A DNA stretch of 64,000 nucleotides from the NCBI GenBank assembly GCA_017577945.1, contig PKQS01000008.1, positions 124,001 to 188,000 of the forward strand, written 5' to 3'. Origin of the DNA: Bacillota bacterium (GTDB taxonomy: Bacteria > Bacillota > Limnochordia > Limnochordales > ZCTH02-B6). A model generated the notes under the pieces. The model saw only the letters and a program-made list of their open reading frames with translations. It did not search any database and was not told the origin of the DNA. Made by a program: the position numbers and the translations under genes. This document shows, piece after piece, positions 1-9,808 of this stretch; within the stretch, counting starts at the first letter, position 1, and each line of letters starts with the position of its first letter.

Positions 1-2249
<2,249 letters not shown>

Positions 2250-2251
2250 CT

Positions 2252-2257
2252 ATTATA
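2252..2257 (-). promoter_or_regulatory. Extended -10 promoter element for gyrB
   Basis: On the minus strand the sequence reads TGCTATAAT, a consensus sigma-A -10 with the extended TGn element. It lies about 40 bases upstream of the gyrB GTG. No good -35 hexamer is visible, as is common for extended -10 promoters. It would let gyrB be transcribed separately from recF. Confidence 0.6.
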
Positions 2258-2322
2258 GCACAACGGTCTTGCCGCCATGGGCGGCGGCAAGCCGCTTCCC
2301 CACTTTCGCGGTACGCGTCGTC

Positions 2323-2336
2323 ATTTCCCGGGAAAT
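2323..2336. promoter_or_regulatory. Noc-binding site (NBS), perfect palindrome
   Basis: The sequence ATTTCCCGGGAAAT is identical to the consensus binding site described for Bacillus subtilis Noc (nucleoid occlusion). It sits between the recF stop and the gyrB promoter. A noc homologue is present at 9809-10705, so regulator and site occur together in this window. Confidence 0.75.
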
Positions 2337-2340
2337 AGAT

Positions 2341-3486
2341 TCAGACGGGAGCAATGGTGCCTTGGTGCACGCGGAAAACGCGGGCCTCGACCAGCAGCTT
2401 CTCGGGCAGCGGCTCCGGCTGGGCCGTGGTGATAAAGGTCTGCACGTTGCCCGCTACGGTCTCCAGCAGGAAGGCGCGCCGGGCGCCGTCGAGCTCGGAG
2501 AGCACGTCGTCCAGCAGGAGAACGGGATATTCCCCCGTCTCCTCCCGCAGAAACTCGAGCTCCGCCAGCTTCAGCGCCAGCACTGCCGTGCGCTGCTGCC
2601 CTTGGGACGCGAAGGTGCGCGCATCGGCGCCGTTGATGAAAATGCGCACGTCGTCGCGCTGCGGTCCCACCAGCGTGACGCCGCGCCGCCGCTCTTCCGC
2701 CTCCAGCCGCGCCGCCGCCCGGCTGATGAGCCGGGCCATCGCCTCCGCGCTTTCCCAGGCGGCGTCGGGCTCGTCTTGCTCGCCGGCGAAAAACGGCTTA
2801 TACACGAGGCGCAGCTCTTCGCGGCCTGCGGTGATGCGGCGGTGAAAGGCGGCCGCCGTTTCGCCCAAACGGCGCACGGCTTCGGCCCGCCGCGCCATGA
2901 TAGGCGCCGCTTCCTCGACAAGCTGCTGGTTCCAGACAACGAGCATGTCGTCGCCGTGCGGCGCGGGCAGAGCTCTTAGCTGCAAATTGCGCTGGCGCAG
3001 GATCCGCTGCAGTCGAATGAGATGCCGCGCGTATCGCGCGTCGGCTTGGCAGAGCAGCACATCCAGCAAGCGGCGCCGCTCGGCCGGACCGCCTTTGACA
3101 AGGTAGAGATCATCCGGGAAAAAGCTGACGGTGCTCAGGATGCCCAGCGCGTCGCGCGGGCGCAGCGGATTGTCGTTCCATGTCACGCGCTTAGGCGCGT
3201 CGGTCCGCAGCACGATCTGGAGCCGGCCGCTGATGTCGCCCCGCAACACCACCGCGGCCGCCGACGCCGCTTCGCATCCCCACCGGATCAGCTCGGCGTC
3301 GCGGCCGGTGCGCGGCGACTTGCCCAAGCCAAGAAACAGGATGCTCTCCAGCAGGTTCGTCTTGCCCTGGGCGTTCCGCCCGATCAAGACGTTGACCGAC
3401 GCGCCCGGAGTCCAATCGACGTGACGATAGTTGCGGAAATCGACCAGCAGCAGCCGCTGGATCAGGACGCGGTCAGACGTGCTCAA
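2341..3486 (-). CDS. recF: DNA replication and repair protein RecF
   Basis: RecF is an SMC-like ATPase that helps load RecA at single-stranded gaps (RecFOR pathway). The N-terminus shows LLLVDFRNY and the Walker A motif GRNAQGKTN. The C-terminal part has the signature and Walker B region, VLLLDDVLSELD, ending in a D-loop-like HR-rich segment. At about 381 residues it has normal family length. The start is placed at TTG 3486, which overlaps the dnaN stop as TTGA and suggests translational coupling. A TTG at 3513 in the same frame is the alternative. The S4-like yaaA gene often found between dnaN and recF is absent. Confidence 0.95.
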   Translation of the reverse strand: MSTSDRVLIQRLLLVDFRNYRHVDWTPGASVNVLIGRNAQGKTNLLESILFLGLGKSPRTGRDAELIRWGCEAASAAAVVLRGDISGRLQIVLRTDAPKRVTWNDNPLRPRDALGILSTVSFFPDDLYLVKGGPAERRRLLDVLLCQADARYARHLIRLQRILRQRNLQLRALPAPHGDDMLVVWNQQLVEEAAPIMARRAEAVRRLGETAAAFHRRITAGREELRLVYKPFFAGEQDEPDAAWESAEAMARLISRAAARLEAEERRRGVTLVGPQRDDVRIFINGADARTFASQGQQRTAVLALKLAELEFLREETGEYPVLLLDDVLSELDGARRAFLLETVAGNVQTFITTAQPEPLPEKLLVEARVFRVHQGTIAPV

Positions 3487-4589
3487 CTCAGTCGCACCGG
3501 CATGATCAAGCAAAGGTAGTCGTCGTTGTCCACCGGCCTGAACGACGCGGGTACGTCGCCTTCGGCGAAGGAGATGCGCAGCGCTTCTCCGTCGTAAGCC
3601 CGCAGCACGTCCAAGATGAAGCGGGCCTGGTACGAATTGACGCCGTCTTCTCCTTCCTGGACGATGTCGATCTGCTCCTGGGACTGCCCGACATCGGTCT
3701 CCCGCGCCCGCAGCGTCAGCGTCTGGTTCTTGACTTCGATGATAACCACGGCCGGCCCCGTGCGCGCCAGCACCGACGCACGCTCCACGGCCGCCGCCAA
3801 CGCGTCGCGGTTGACCACGATATTAACCGGTTGCTTTTGCGGCAACACCTGGCGGTAGTTGGGGAACTGCCCCTCCAAAAGCCGCGAGACGAGCCGCACG
3901 CCGTCGAGGCGGAAGGAAATTTGCCGCTCGGTCACCAAGACTTCCGCCAAGCCCTCGGCGTCGGCCGGGATGATGCGAGCCAGCTCCTGCGCCGCCCTGG
4001 CCGGCACCAGCGCCCGGTGCATCGGCGCGGGCGCGACCAGCTTCCCCGTACGGTACGCCAGGCGGTTGGTGTCCGTCGCCACCAAGTTGAGCTGATCCCC
4101 CATCACTTCGAACAAGACGCCGTTCAGATACGAACGGTGGTCGTCCACCGCGGCGGCGAACACGGTTTGGCGAATCATTTCGCGCAGCAGCGACTGCTGA
4201 ATCGTCCAGGCCACGTCCCCCACCGGCTCGGGCAACTTCGGGAAGCTCGACGCGTCGCGCGTGTGGATGGTGAACTCGGCGCGGCCGGACCGCACCGTCG
4301 CGGCGCCCGCGCCGGGCTCCAGCACAAATTCGACCTGCTGCCCCGGCAGCTTGCGCGTGAGCTGACTGAACAGCCGAGCATCGACCATGACCGCACCCTG
4401 TCGCGCGACTTCCGCGGCGGCCGTGCACTCGATGCCGAGCTGCAAGTCGAACGCCGTCAGCTGCAGATGGTCCGCGTGAGCTTCCAGCAGGATGCCCTTC
4501 AGAGAATCGTCCACGTCGCGCGTCGGCACCGCGCGCTCCACGGTGCTGATGGCCTGGACGAGTTCTTCTCGGCTGCAGACGAAACGCAT
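3483..4589 (-). CDS. dnaN: DNA polymerase III beta subunit (sliding clamp)
   Basis: DnaN forms the ring-shaped dimer that tethers DNA polymerase III to DNA. It also serves as a hub for MutS/MutL, ligase and DnaA regulators. The 368-residue protein has the usual length and three repeated clamp folds. The start MRFVCSREELVQAIS and the end DYLCLIMPVRLS are typical: the C-terminal LxMPxRL element is conserved. ATG at 4589 is the only sensible start. It lies downstream of dnaA in the same direction, separated by 240 bases carrying DnaA-box-like sites, and its stop overlaps recF. Confidence 0.97.
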   Translation of the reverse strand: MRFVCSREELVQAISTVERAVPTRDVDDSLKGILLEAHADHLQLTAFDLQLGIECTAAAEVARQGAVMVDARLFSQLTRKLPGQQVEFVLEPGAGAATVRSGRAEFTIHTRDASSFPKLPEPVGDVAWTIQQSLLREMIRQTVFAAAVDDHRSYLNGVLFEVMGDQLNLVATDTNRLAYRTGKLVAPAPMHRALVPARAAQELARIIPADAEGLAEVLVTERQISFRLDGVRLVSRLLEGQFPNYRQVLPQKQPVNIVVNRDALAAAVERASVLARTGPAVVIIEVKNQTLTLRARETDVGQSQEQIDIVQEGEDGVNSYQARFILDVLRAYDGEALRISFAEGDVPASFRPVDNDDYLCLIMPVRLS

Positions 4590-4829
4590 TGCTCACGCCA
4601 CTCCTTAAAGCTGCTAAGAAATTCATCAAAATTGGTTGTTGAGCCGTCGTAACAGTAGACGCTGTGCACTCTGGGGATAACCCCGAAAAACCGCTTGGCT
4701 GCTGCGTTTGGCGCTGAGGAAAACTTGTGGGCCGCCGTGGATTCTCTTTCCACAGCGTCCCCACAACGCGCGGCGTGCTTAGCATGATCCACGGGCCATC
4801 CAGAAGTTGTGCCCAGGTCATGCACACCG
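4590..4829. other. dnaA-dnaN intergenic region with DnaA-box-like sites (left part of oriC)
   Basis: This 240-base gap contains no gene. DnaA-box-like 9-mers are TTATCCCCA on the minus strand (4672-4680, 8/9 to TTATCCACA), CTTTCCACA (4746-4754, 7/9), and TTATCCACT (4830-4838, 8/9, overlapping the dnaA stop). A locally AT-rich stretch lies at about 4604-4640, next to the dnaN start. In B. subtilis the unwinding site lies in the equivalent dnaA-dnaN gap, so this may be the unwinding half of a bipartite origin. That role is inference. Confidence 0.55.
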
Positions 4830-6296
4830 TTATCCACTGTTCGTGATCATTTGCTTGAGCTCCTCTATCGTCGCGGCCAGGCTGCGGTCCACCGCCAGCT
4901 GCTCGCGCACTTTCTCGTAGCCGTGCAGCACCGTCGTATGGTCCCGGCCGCCGAACTCTTCGCCGATGGCCGGCAGCGACAGGTCCGTCATCGTACGGGC
5001 CAGGTACATCGCGATTTGGCGCGGAAAAGCCACGTTGCGCGAGCGCGTGCGGGACGTCAAGTCTGAGACCCGCAGGCCGAAATAGCGCGCTACGCACTGC
5101 TGAATGGTCGCGATCGAGATGGGCTGCGGTTTTTGCGCGGCGAGAAAGTCCCGCAGCGCTTCAGCGGCCAGCTCGACCGTCAGCGGCTTGCCCACGGTGC
5201 GCGCGTACGCGACGACGCGCGTCAGCGCGCCCTCCAGCTCGCGGATGTTGGACTGGGCCACCTGCGCGATGTAGATGAGGACGTCGTTGGAGACTTGCAG
5301 CCCTTCGTCGGCCGCCTTCTTCCGAATAATTGCGGTGCGCGTCTCGAAATCCGGCGGTTGGATGTCCGCGGCCAAGCCCCACTCGAATCGCGAGCGCAAG
5401 CGCTCCTCCAGATGCGGAATGTCGCGCGGCGGCCGGTCGCTGGAGATGACGATCTGCTTGTTGACCTCGAAGAGCGCGTTGAAAGTATGGAAAAATTCTT
5501 CCTGCGTGCTCTCCTTGCCGGCAATGAACTGGATGTCGTCGATGAGCAGAATGTCGACGGACCGGTACTTGGCACGGAACGCCGGCATGCACTTGTGCTG
5601 GAGCGCGTTGATCAGCTCGTTGGTGAACGTCTCCGACGAGACGTACACGATGCGCCTGGTCGGGTCGGCCTTGTAGCTGTGATGGGCGATGGCCTGCATC
5701 AGGTGCGTCTTGCCCAAACCGACGCCGCCGTAAATGAACAGCGGATTGTAGGCTTCCGCCGGCGCTTCGGCCACCGCCAAGCAGGCGGCGTGGGCGAAGC
5801 GGTTGCTCGGCCCGACGACGAAGCTGTCGAACGTGTAGCGCGGATTCAAGTTTTGCGGCGGAGGAGCCGGCTCTCGCGAGACGCCGGCAGGCGCCTGCGT
5901 CCACGCCGCTTCCTTGGGCCCGAAGGCACCGAGGGCGGGCGCGCCTACCCCCTCTCGCACGGCGGGCGGTTCCGGATCCGCGCTCGCCCCCGGCACGACG
6001 AAGCGCACGTCCCGCGCTGCTCCGGACAGTTCCTGCAAAGTGTTGCGGATAGCTTCGCCGTAGCGCATGCTGACCCAGTCGCGCGTAAACTTGTTGGGCA
6101 CCTGTACGACCAGGCACCCGTCGTCGACCGCGACCGGGCGCGCGTCTTTCATCCACGCGGCCAAGCTTTCGTCGTTGGTTTGTTGGAGCAAACGTTGTAC
6201 GGTTTCAGACCAGAGCGGTGTCAGTTGCTCAAGCATGGGGTGTGCAGGCACAACCGCAGGGGCCTGCGCCGCCTCCTTCGCGCGGGTTGGTCGCAT
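4830..6296 (-). CDS. dnaA: Chromosomal replication initiator protein DnaA
   Basis: DnaA binds DnaA boxes, oligomerises with ATP and melts oriC. Domain I is near residues 20-95 (LWSETVQRLLQQ..., FTRDWVSMRYG). A Pro/Ala-rich linker follows. The AAA+ domain shows Walker A GGVGLGKTH near residue 190 and Walker B LLIDDIQFI. The C-terminal domain IV has the DnaA signature GGRDHTTVLHGYEKV. The ATG at 6296 gives 488 residues. An in-frame ATG at 6236 (MLEQLTPLWSE) would start exactly at domain I and may be the true start. Neither has a clear Shine-Dalgarno sequence. The gene is divergent from rpmH across the main DnaA-box cluster. Confidence 0.97.
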   Translation of the reverse strand: MRPTRAKEAAQAPAVVPAHPMLEQLTPLWSETVQRLLQQTNDESLAAWMKDARPVAVDDGCLVVQVPNKFTRDWVSMRYGEAIRNTLQELSGAARDVRFVVPGASADPEPPAVREGVGAPALGAFGPKEAAWTQAPAGVSREPAPPPQNLNPRYTFDSFVVGPSNRFAHAACLAVAEAPAEAYNPLFIYGGVGLGKTHLMQAIAHHSYKADPTRRIVYVSSETFTNELINALQHKCMPAFRAKYRSVDILLIDDIQFIAGKESTQEEFFHTFNALFEVNKQIVISSDRPPRDIPHLEERLRSRFEWGLAADIQPPDFETRTAIIRKKAADEGLQVSNDVLIYIAQVAQSNIRELEGALTRVVAYARTVGKPLTVELAAEALRDFLAAQKPQPISIATIQQCVARYFGLRVSDLTSRTRSRNVAFPRQIAMYLARTMTDLSLPAIGEEFGGRDHTTVLHGYEKVREQLAVDRSLAATIEELKQMITNSG

Positions 6297-6767
6297 GGTC
6301 GTGTCGTGTAGGAACGTCTATTCTGGCTGGTCCGGTGGAGATCCTGCCCCGGGTCCGGGAGGCGGCCGGCGCCGCTTTCCACAAGTTATCCACAAGCCGA
6401 GGGCGCATGGGAAGCGTATTTCCGGCGTTTAGTCCCCACAAGCTGGGGGAATCGTCGTCCACAAGTTGTCCACAACCGCGAAGGTGGCGTTTTAGCTTCG
6501 TCGCGTCGATTTCCGCGCGTCGGCGGGGTTCGGATTTTGCGCTTCCGACGCGGCTTTTCCGGGATCGCGTCAGCGCGATGCCGATTTTGTGGGGACGCGG
6601 CGGATTCCGCGATGGTGTGCAGCGGCAGTTGTCCACACAGTTATCCACAGGATTCCGGTGAAAAATTTTTTGGGGGGCGGGGCCGGGGTCGGCGTGAAGG
6701 CGCCGCGCTTGACGCTTCGTCAAGGCGTGCTCTATAATCGATCCAGTTTTCGGGAAGGGTGAACGGT
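6297..6767. other. oriC: Replication origin region (oriC) with DnaA-box cluster
   Basis: This is the roughly 470-base dnaA-rpmH gap. DnaA boxes, all in the + orientation, are TTATCCACA (6386-6394), TCGTCCACA (6455-6463), TTGTCCACA (6466-6474), TTGTCCACA (6629-6637) and TTATCCACA (6641-6649). The last two are only three bases apart. Twelve bases beyond them is the AT tract AAAAATTTTTT (6661-6671), a candidate unwinding element in otherwise GC-rich DNA. The change of gene direction at this point supports the origin. No open reading frame here looks real. Confidence 0.85.
6709..6738 (+). promoter_or_regulatory. Sigma-A-type promoter of rpmH operon
   Basis: TTGACG (6709-6714) and a perfect TATAAT (6733-6738) are separated by 18 bases. 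They lie 30 bases before the rpmH start codon. This is expected to drive rpmH-rnpA-yidD-yidC-jag. Confidence 0.8.
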
Positions 6768-6902
6768 GTGAAGCGGACGTATCAGCCGAATCGGCGCAGA
6801 TATCGCCGTACGCACGGTTTCTTGAAGAGAATGTCGACCCCGGGAGGCCGGCGGGTCCTAAAGCGTCGACGGGCGAAAGGGCGGCATCGCCTGGCGGTGT
6901 AA
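6768..6902 (+). CDS. rpmH: 50S ribosomal protein L34
   Basis: L34 is a small, very basic large-subunit ribosomal protein. The translation starts [18 protein letters not shown] and ends GRHRLAV. It is 44 residues, the usual length, and rich in Arg and Lys. The start is GTG at 6768, preceded by GGGAAGGGTG. It is the first gene to the right of oriC and lies directly after a strong promoter. rnpA follows four bases after its stop, the universally conserved rpmH-rnpA pair. Confidence 0.97.
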   Translation: MKRTYQPNRRRYRRTHGFLKRMSTPGGRRVLKRRRAKGRHRLAV

Positions 6903-6906
6903 GCCG

Positions 6907-7266
6907 TTGGAGCGCCTGAAGCGCCCGCAGGATTTCCAGCGCGTCTACGAGCAGGGAATCGTGCGGAAGAACCGTTTGGCGGTGCTGCACGCCTTGAGCG
7001 CGCCCGACGGCGTGACGCGGGTCGGCTTTTCCGTCAGCAAGAAATTGGGGAAGGCCGTGGTCCGCAATCGCGTCAAGCGGTGGCTGCGGGAGAGCATGCG
7101 GGCCCACTTCCCGAAGCTGGTCCCGGGAGTGCACCTGGTGGTGTCCGCCCGGGTCGCCGCGCGAGAGGCGGATTTTCACAAGATCCACGCCGCATTGGGT
7201 GAGCTGCTTGCGCAAGCCGGGCTGTTGCAGGCGGAGCCCTCGAGCGGCGAAGAGGGAGTCCGATGA
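6907..7266 (+). CDS. rnpA: Ribonuclease P protein component
   Basis: RnpA is the protein cofactor of RNase P, which removes 5' leaders from pre-tRNA. The 119-residue protein has the characteristic RNR motif in [14 protein letters not shown] near residues 56-70 and the N-terminal [16 protein letters not shown]. The start is TTG at 6907. It follows rpmH immediately and precedes yidD, the conserved bacterial order, so it is probably cotranscribed from the rpmH promoter. Length and motifs are normal. Confidence 0.96.
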   Translation: MERLKRPQDFQRVYEQGIVRKNRLAVLHALSAPDGVTRVGFSVSKKLGKAVVRNRVKRWLRESMRAHFPKLVPGVHLVVSARVAAREADFHKIHAALGELLAQAGLLQAEPSSGEEGVR

Positions 7267-7270
7267 CGTC

Positions 7271-7483
7271 GTGCTGCGGGCGGCTCTCATCGGAGCGATC
7301 CGGTTTTATCAGAAGTTCATTTCGCCGTTGTTTCCGCCCCGGTGTCGGTTTTATCCTACGTGCTCCTCGTACGCGGCGGAAGCGTTGGCCCGGCATGGCG
7401 TGCTGCGGGGGAGCTGGCTGACCATCCGCCGGCTCAGCAAATGCCATCCTTGGCATCCCGGCGGCTACGATCCGGTACCCTAG
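7271..7483 (+). CDS. yidD: Membrane protein insertion efficiency factor YidD
   Basis: YidD is a small membrane-associated protein thought to assist YidC-dependent insertion of inner-membrane proteins. The conserved core is present: [20 protein letters not shown], followed by CHPWHPGG near the C-terminus. The start is set at GTG 7271, giving 70 residues, the usual length. The longer open frame upstream only overlaps rnpA. It lies between rnpA and yidC as in most bacteria. Confidence 0.93.
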   Translation: MLRAALIGAIRFYQKFISPLFPPRCRFYPTCSSYAAEALARHGVLRGSWLTIRRLSKCHPWHPGGYDPVP

Positions 7484-7512
7484 ATGCTGGCGAAAGTGGG
7501 GGCGGATAGCGC

Positions 7513-8163
7513 TTGTTTAGTTTCCTGACCGACATTATCGGGCAAATCCTCGGGTTCTTCGCCCGTCTCACCGGAAGCCTCGGACTGGGCGTCATTTTGC
7601 TGACGGTCGTCATTCGGCTGGCGTTGCACCCGTTGACGCTCAGCCAGAGCAAGTCGCTGGCCGCGATGCGGGAACTGCAGCCCAAACTCGACGAGCTGCG
7701 CAAGAAGTACAAGGACAAGCCGGAGCAATACCAGCAAAAGCTGGTCGAGCTGTATCAGGAGCATAAGATCAATCCGATGGGCGGCTGCCTTCCCATGCTA
7801 ATCCAGCTGCCCATTTTGTACGCGCTTTTCTTCGTCCTGCGCGATCTGACCGGTCTCTTCCCGGACATGGATCCCCGCTTTCTCCTTTGGGACTTGACCC
7901 GGGCCAACCACGCCGAAACGTGGTATTTGCTGCCGATCTTGTCCGGCGTGACCACGTACGGGCAGATGCGGCTCGCGGCCCCCTCGGATCCGAGTCAGCG
8001 GGCGTTGATGATCATCATGCCCCTGTTTTTCGTCTACATCAGCGCGCAGTTTGCCGCGGGCTTGGTGTTGTATTGGGTTGTCGCGAACTTGCTGTCCATG
8101 GGGCAGCAGTACCTGATCAACCGGCAGCTCGCGGCGGCGCAGAAAGGGGAAAAGGCACGCTGA
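7513..8163 (+). CDS. yidC: Membrane protein insertase YidC/SpoIIIJ family
   Basis: YidC/Oxa1 insertases place membrane proteins into the cytoplasmic membrane, alone or with SecYEG. In spore formers a paralogue (SpoIIIJ) supports the SpoIIIA-SpoIIQ channel. The 216-residue protein has a hydrophobic segment at about residues 12-38 ending in the conserved R of VVIRLALHPLT. A basic cytoplasmic hairpin (ELQPKLDELRKKYKDKPEQ) and several further membrane segments follow. The start is TTG at 7513 after GGCGGAT. It lacks a lipobox Cys and is shorter than B. subtilis SpoIIIJ. Its stop overlaps the jag ATG by one base. Confidence 0.94.
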   Translation: MFSFLTDIIGQILGFFARLTGSLGLGVILLTVVIRLALHPLTLSQSKSLAAMRELQPKLDELRKKYKDKPEQYQQKLVELYQEHKINPMGGCLPMLIQLPILYALFFVLRDLTGLFPDMDPRFLLWDLTRANHAETWYLLPILSGVTTYGQMRLAAPSDPSQRALMIIMPLFFVYISAQFAAGLVLYWVVANLLSMGQQYLINRQLAAAQKGEKAR

Positions 8164-8960
8164 TGCGAGTGGTGGAGCAGGTCGGTCGGACCGTCGACGA
8201 GGCGGTGGAAGCGGCGCTGCGGCAACTGGGCGTGACGCGGCAGGACGTGGAAATCGAAGTGCTGGACGAGGGCAGCAAAGGCCTGTTCGGCCTGCTGGGA
8301 GCGCGCAAGGCGCGCGTGCGGGTGCAGCTGAAGGCGGGCGTGACGCCCGCCGGCTCGCCGGCTGCTGAGCGAGGAGAAGAGACTGAGCCGCCGGCCGGCC
8401 AGGCAGCGAAGGTGGAGCCGGAAGAAGCCGACGCGGAATTGTACGACGACGAGCCGCCGGCGCTGGCGAAGGGACCGCTGTCCGCGGAAGACAAGGTGAC
8501 CGTTGACCGGAAAATCGCGGCGGCCGAGCGTTTTCTCACGGGCGTGCTGGAGCGAATGGGCATTGAGGCGGCGCTGGAGACGCGGCTTGATGAAGACAAC
8601 TTGGTCTTCATCAATATCGCGGGTGGCGACTTGGGCCTGATTATCGGCCGGCGCGGGCAGACGCTGGATGCGCTGCAGTTTTTGGTCAACCAAGTGGCCA
8701 ACAAGTCCGGCGGCGTCTGGGTGCGCTTCGTGCTGGACGCGCAGGGCTACCGGGAGCGGCGGGCCCGAGCGCTGGCGACCATGGCGCGGCGCATGGCGGA
8801 GAAGGCCCGGCGAGAGCGGCGCAAGATCGCGCTGGAGCCGATGAACGCCTTGGAGCGGCGGGTCGTACACCTGGCGCTGGCGGACATGCCGGGCATCGAG
8901 ACGTACAGCGAGGGAGAAGAGCCCGAGCGGCGCGTGATCATCGCGCCGCGGAACGTCTGA
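8163..8960 (+). CDS. jag: Jag (KhpB/EloR) RNA-binding protein
   Basis: Jag proteins combine a Jag-N domain, a type II KH domain and an R3H domain. They are RNA-binding factors linked to cell elongation and are usually encoded beside yidC. Visible here are the Jag-N segment EAVEAALRQLGVTRQDVEIEV, the KH motif GLIIGRRGQTLDALQFLVN near residue 160, and a C-terminal R3H region (ALERRVVHLALADMPG). An acidic linker separates Jag-N from KH. ATG 8163 overlaps the yidC stop (TGATG), giving 265 residues. A terminator follows, closing the operon. Confidence 0.94.
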   Translation: MRVVEQVGRTVDEAVEAALRQLGVTRQDVEIEVLDEGSKGLFGLLGARKARVRVQLKAGVTPAGSPAAERGEETEPPAGQAAKVEPEEADAELYDDEPPALAKGPLSAEDKVTVDRKIAAAERFLTGVLERMGIEAALETRLDEDNLVFINIAGGDLGLIIGRRGQTLDALQFLVNQVANKSGGVWVRFVLDAQGYRERRARALATMARRMAEKARRERRKIALEPMNALERRVVHLALADMPGIETYSEGEEPERRVIIAPRNV

Positions 8961-9001
8961 CGCGGCGGGGGAAAAGCCGCGTAGGGAAACGGGACGGCAG
9001 T

Positions 9002-9033
9002 AAGGCGCGGCGGACGGATGGCCGCGCCTTTTG
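9002..9033 (+). terminator. Rho-independent terminator after jag
   Basis: A ten-base stem AAGGCGCGGC / GCCGCGCCTT (9002-9011 with 9021-9030) with a nine-base loop is followed by TT. It ends the rpmH-to-jag operon. In many Bacillota mnmE and mnmG would follow jag; here the next gene is rsmG. Confidence 0.75.
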
Positions 9034-9060
9034 CATTTCGGGGGACCGGAGGCCAAGGCC

Positions 9061-9726
9061 ATGCTGGAAGGACTGGAGCAGTACGCGCGGGAGTTCGGCG
9101 TTGAGCTGTCGCCGGCGCAGGGCGCGGCGCTGCGCGCGTATTGGCGGATGGTGCTGGAGACGAACCGGCATACGAATCTCACCCGCATTACGGAGGATCG
9201 AGACGCGACGCTGAAGCACTTCGTCGATTCGCTGACGGTGCTGAAGACAGGCGTCTTTGAGCGCGGGGCGCGCGTCGTCGACGTCGGGTCGGGGGCCGGC
9301 TTTCCGGGCGTGCCGCTCAAGATCGCGCGGCCGGACTTGTCGATGGTGCTGCTGGACGCGACGCTCAAGCGGGTGCGGTTCTTGCAGGCGGTCATCGAGC
9401 GGCTGGGCCTGGAAGGCGTGGAAGCTATCCACGGGCGCGCCGAAGAGCTTGGCCGGCGGCCCGGATGGGCCGGGTCGTTCGACGTGGCCGTGGCGCGCGC
9501 CGTGGCTAGACTGGACGTTCTCGTGCGCTGGTGCATGCCGCTGGTGAAACCGAACGGATGTTTGCTAGCTATGAAGGGACCGGACGTGGAGGAAGAACTG
9601 GCGGCGGCGGAGCGGGCGCTGCGCGCCGCAAGGGCCCGGGTGGTTCGGGTCGAGCGGCTGGCCCTTCCGGAGGGCGCGGGGCAGCGGAACATCGTCGTGG
9701 TGGAAAAGAGCGCGGCGGCGGGGTGA
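9061..9726 (+). CDS. rsmG: 16S rRNA (guanine527-N7)-methyltransferase RsmG
   Basis: RsmG methylates N7 of G527 in 16S rRNA with S-adenosylmethionine, and its loss gives low-level streptomycin resistance. The 221-residue protein shows NLTRITEDRDATLKHFVDSL and the SAM-binding VVDVGSGAGFPGVPLKI, both diagnostic of the family. VARAVARLDVLVRWCMPLVKPNG is also present. ATG 9061 is chosen because GGAGG lies eight bases upstream; a TTG at 9031 lies in the preceding terminator. It heads the rsmG-noc-parA-parB run. Confidence 0.95.
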   Translation: MLEGLEQYAREFGVELSPAQGAALRAYWRMVLETNRHTNLTRITEDRDATLKHFVDSLTVLKTGVFERGARVVDVGSGAGFPGVPLKIARPDLSMVLLDATLKRVRFLQAVIERLGLEGVEAIHGRAEELGRRPGWAGSFDVAVARAVARLDVLVRWCMPLVKPNGCLLAMKGPDVEEELAAAERALRAARARVVRVERLALPEGAGQRNIVVVEKSAAAG

Positions 9727-9808
9727 GCCCACGCCGGGCCGACCGGCAGGAGCCGCGTCGTTTCCCTAGAAGAGATTCAACACTGCGCCAGGAGGCGGTG
9801 AGGCAGCG

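Noticed and set aside
3823..5097. Minus-strand frame of 424 codons across dnaN and the dnaA-dnaN gap
   Set aside because: It overlaps the well-supported dnaN gene in another frame and has shadow-like composition.
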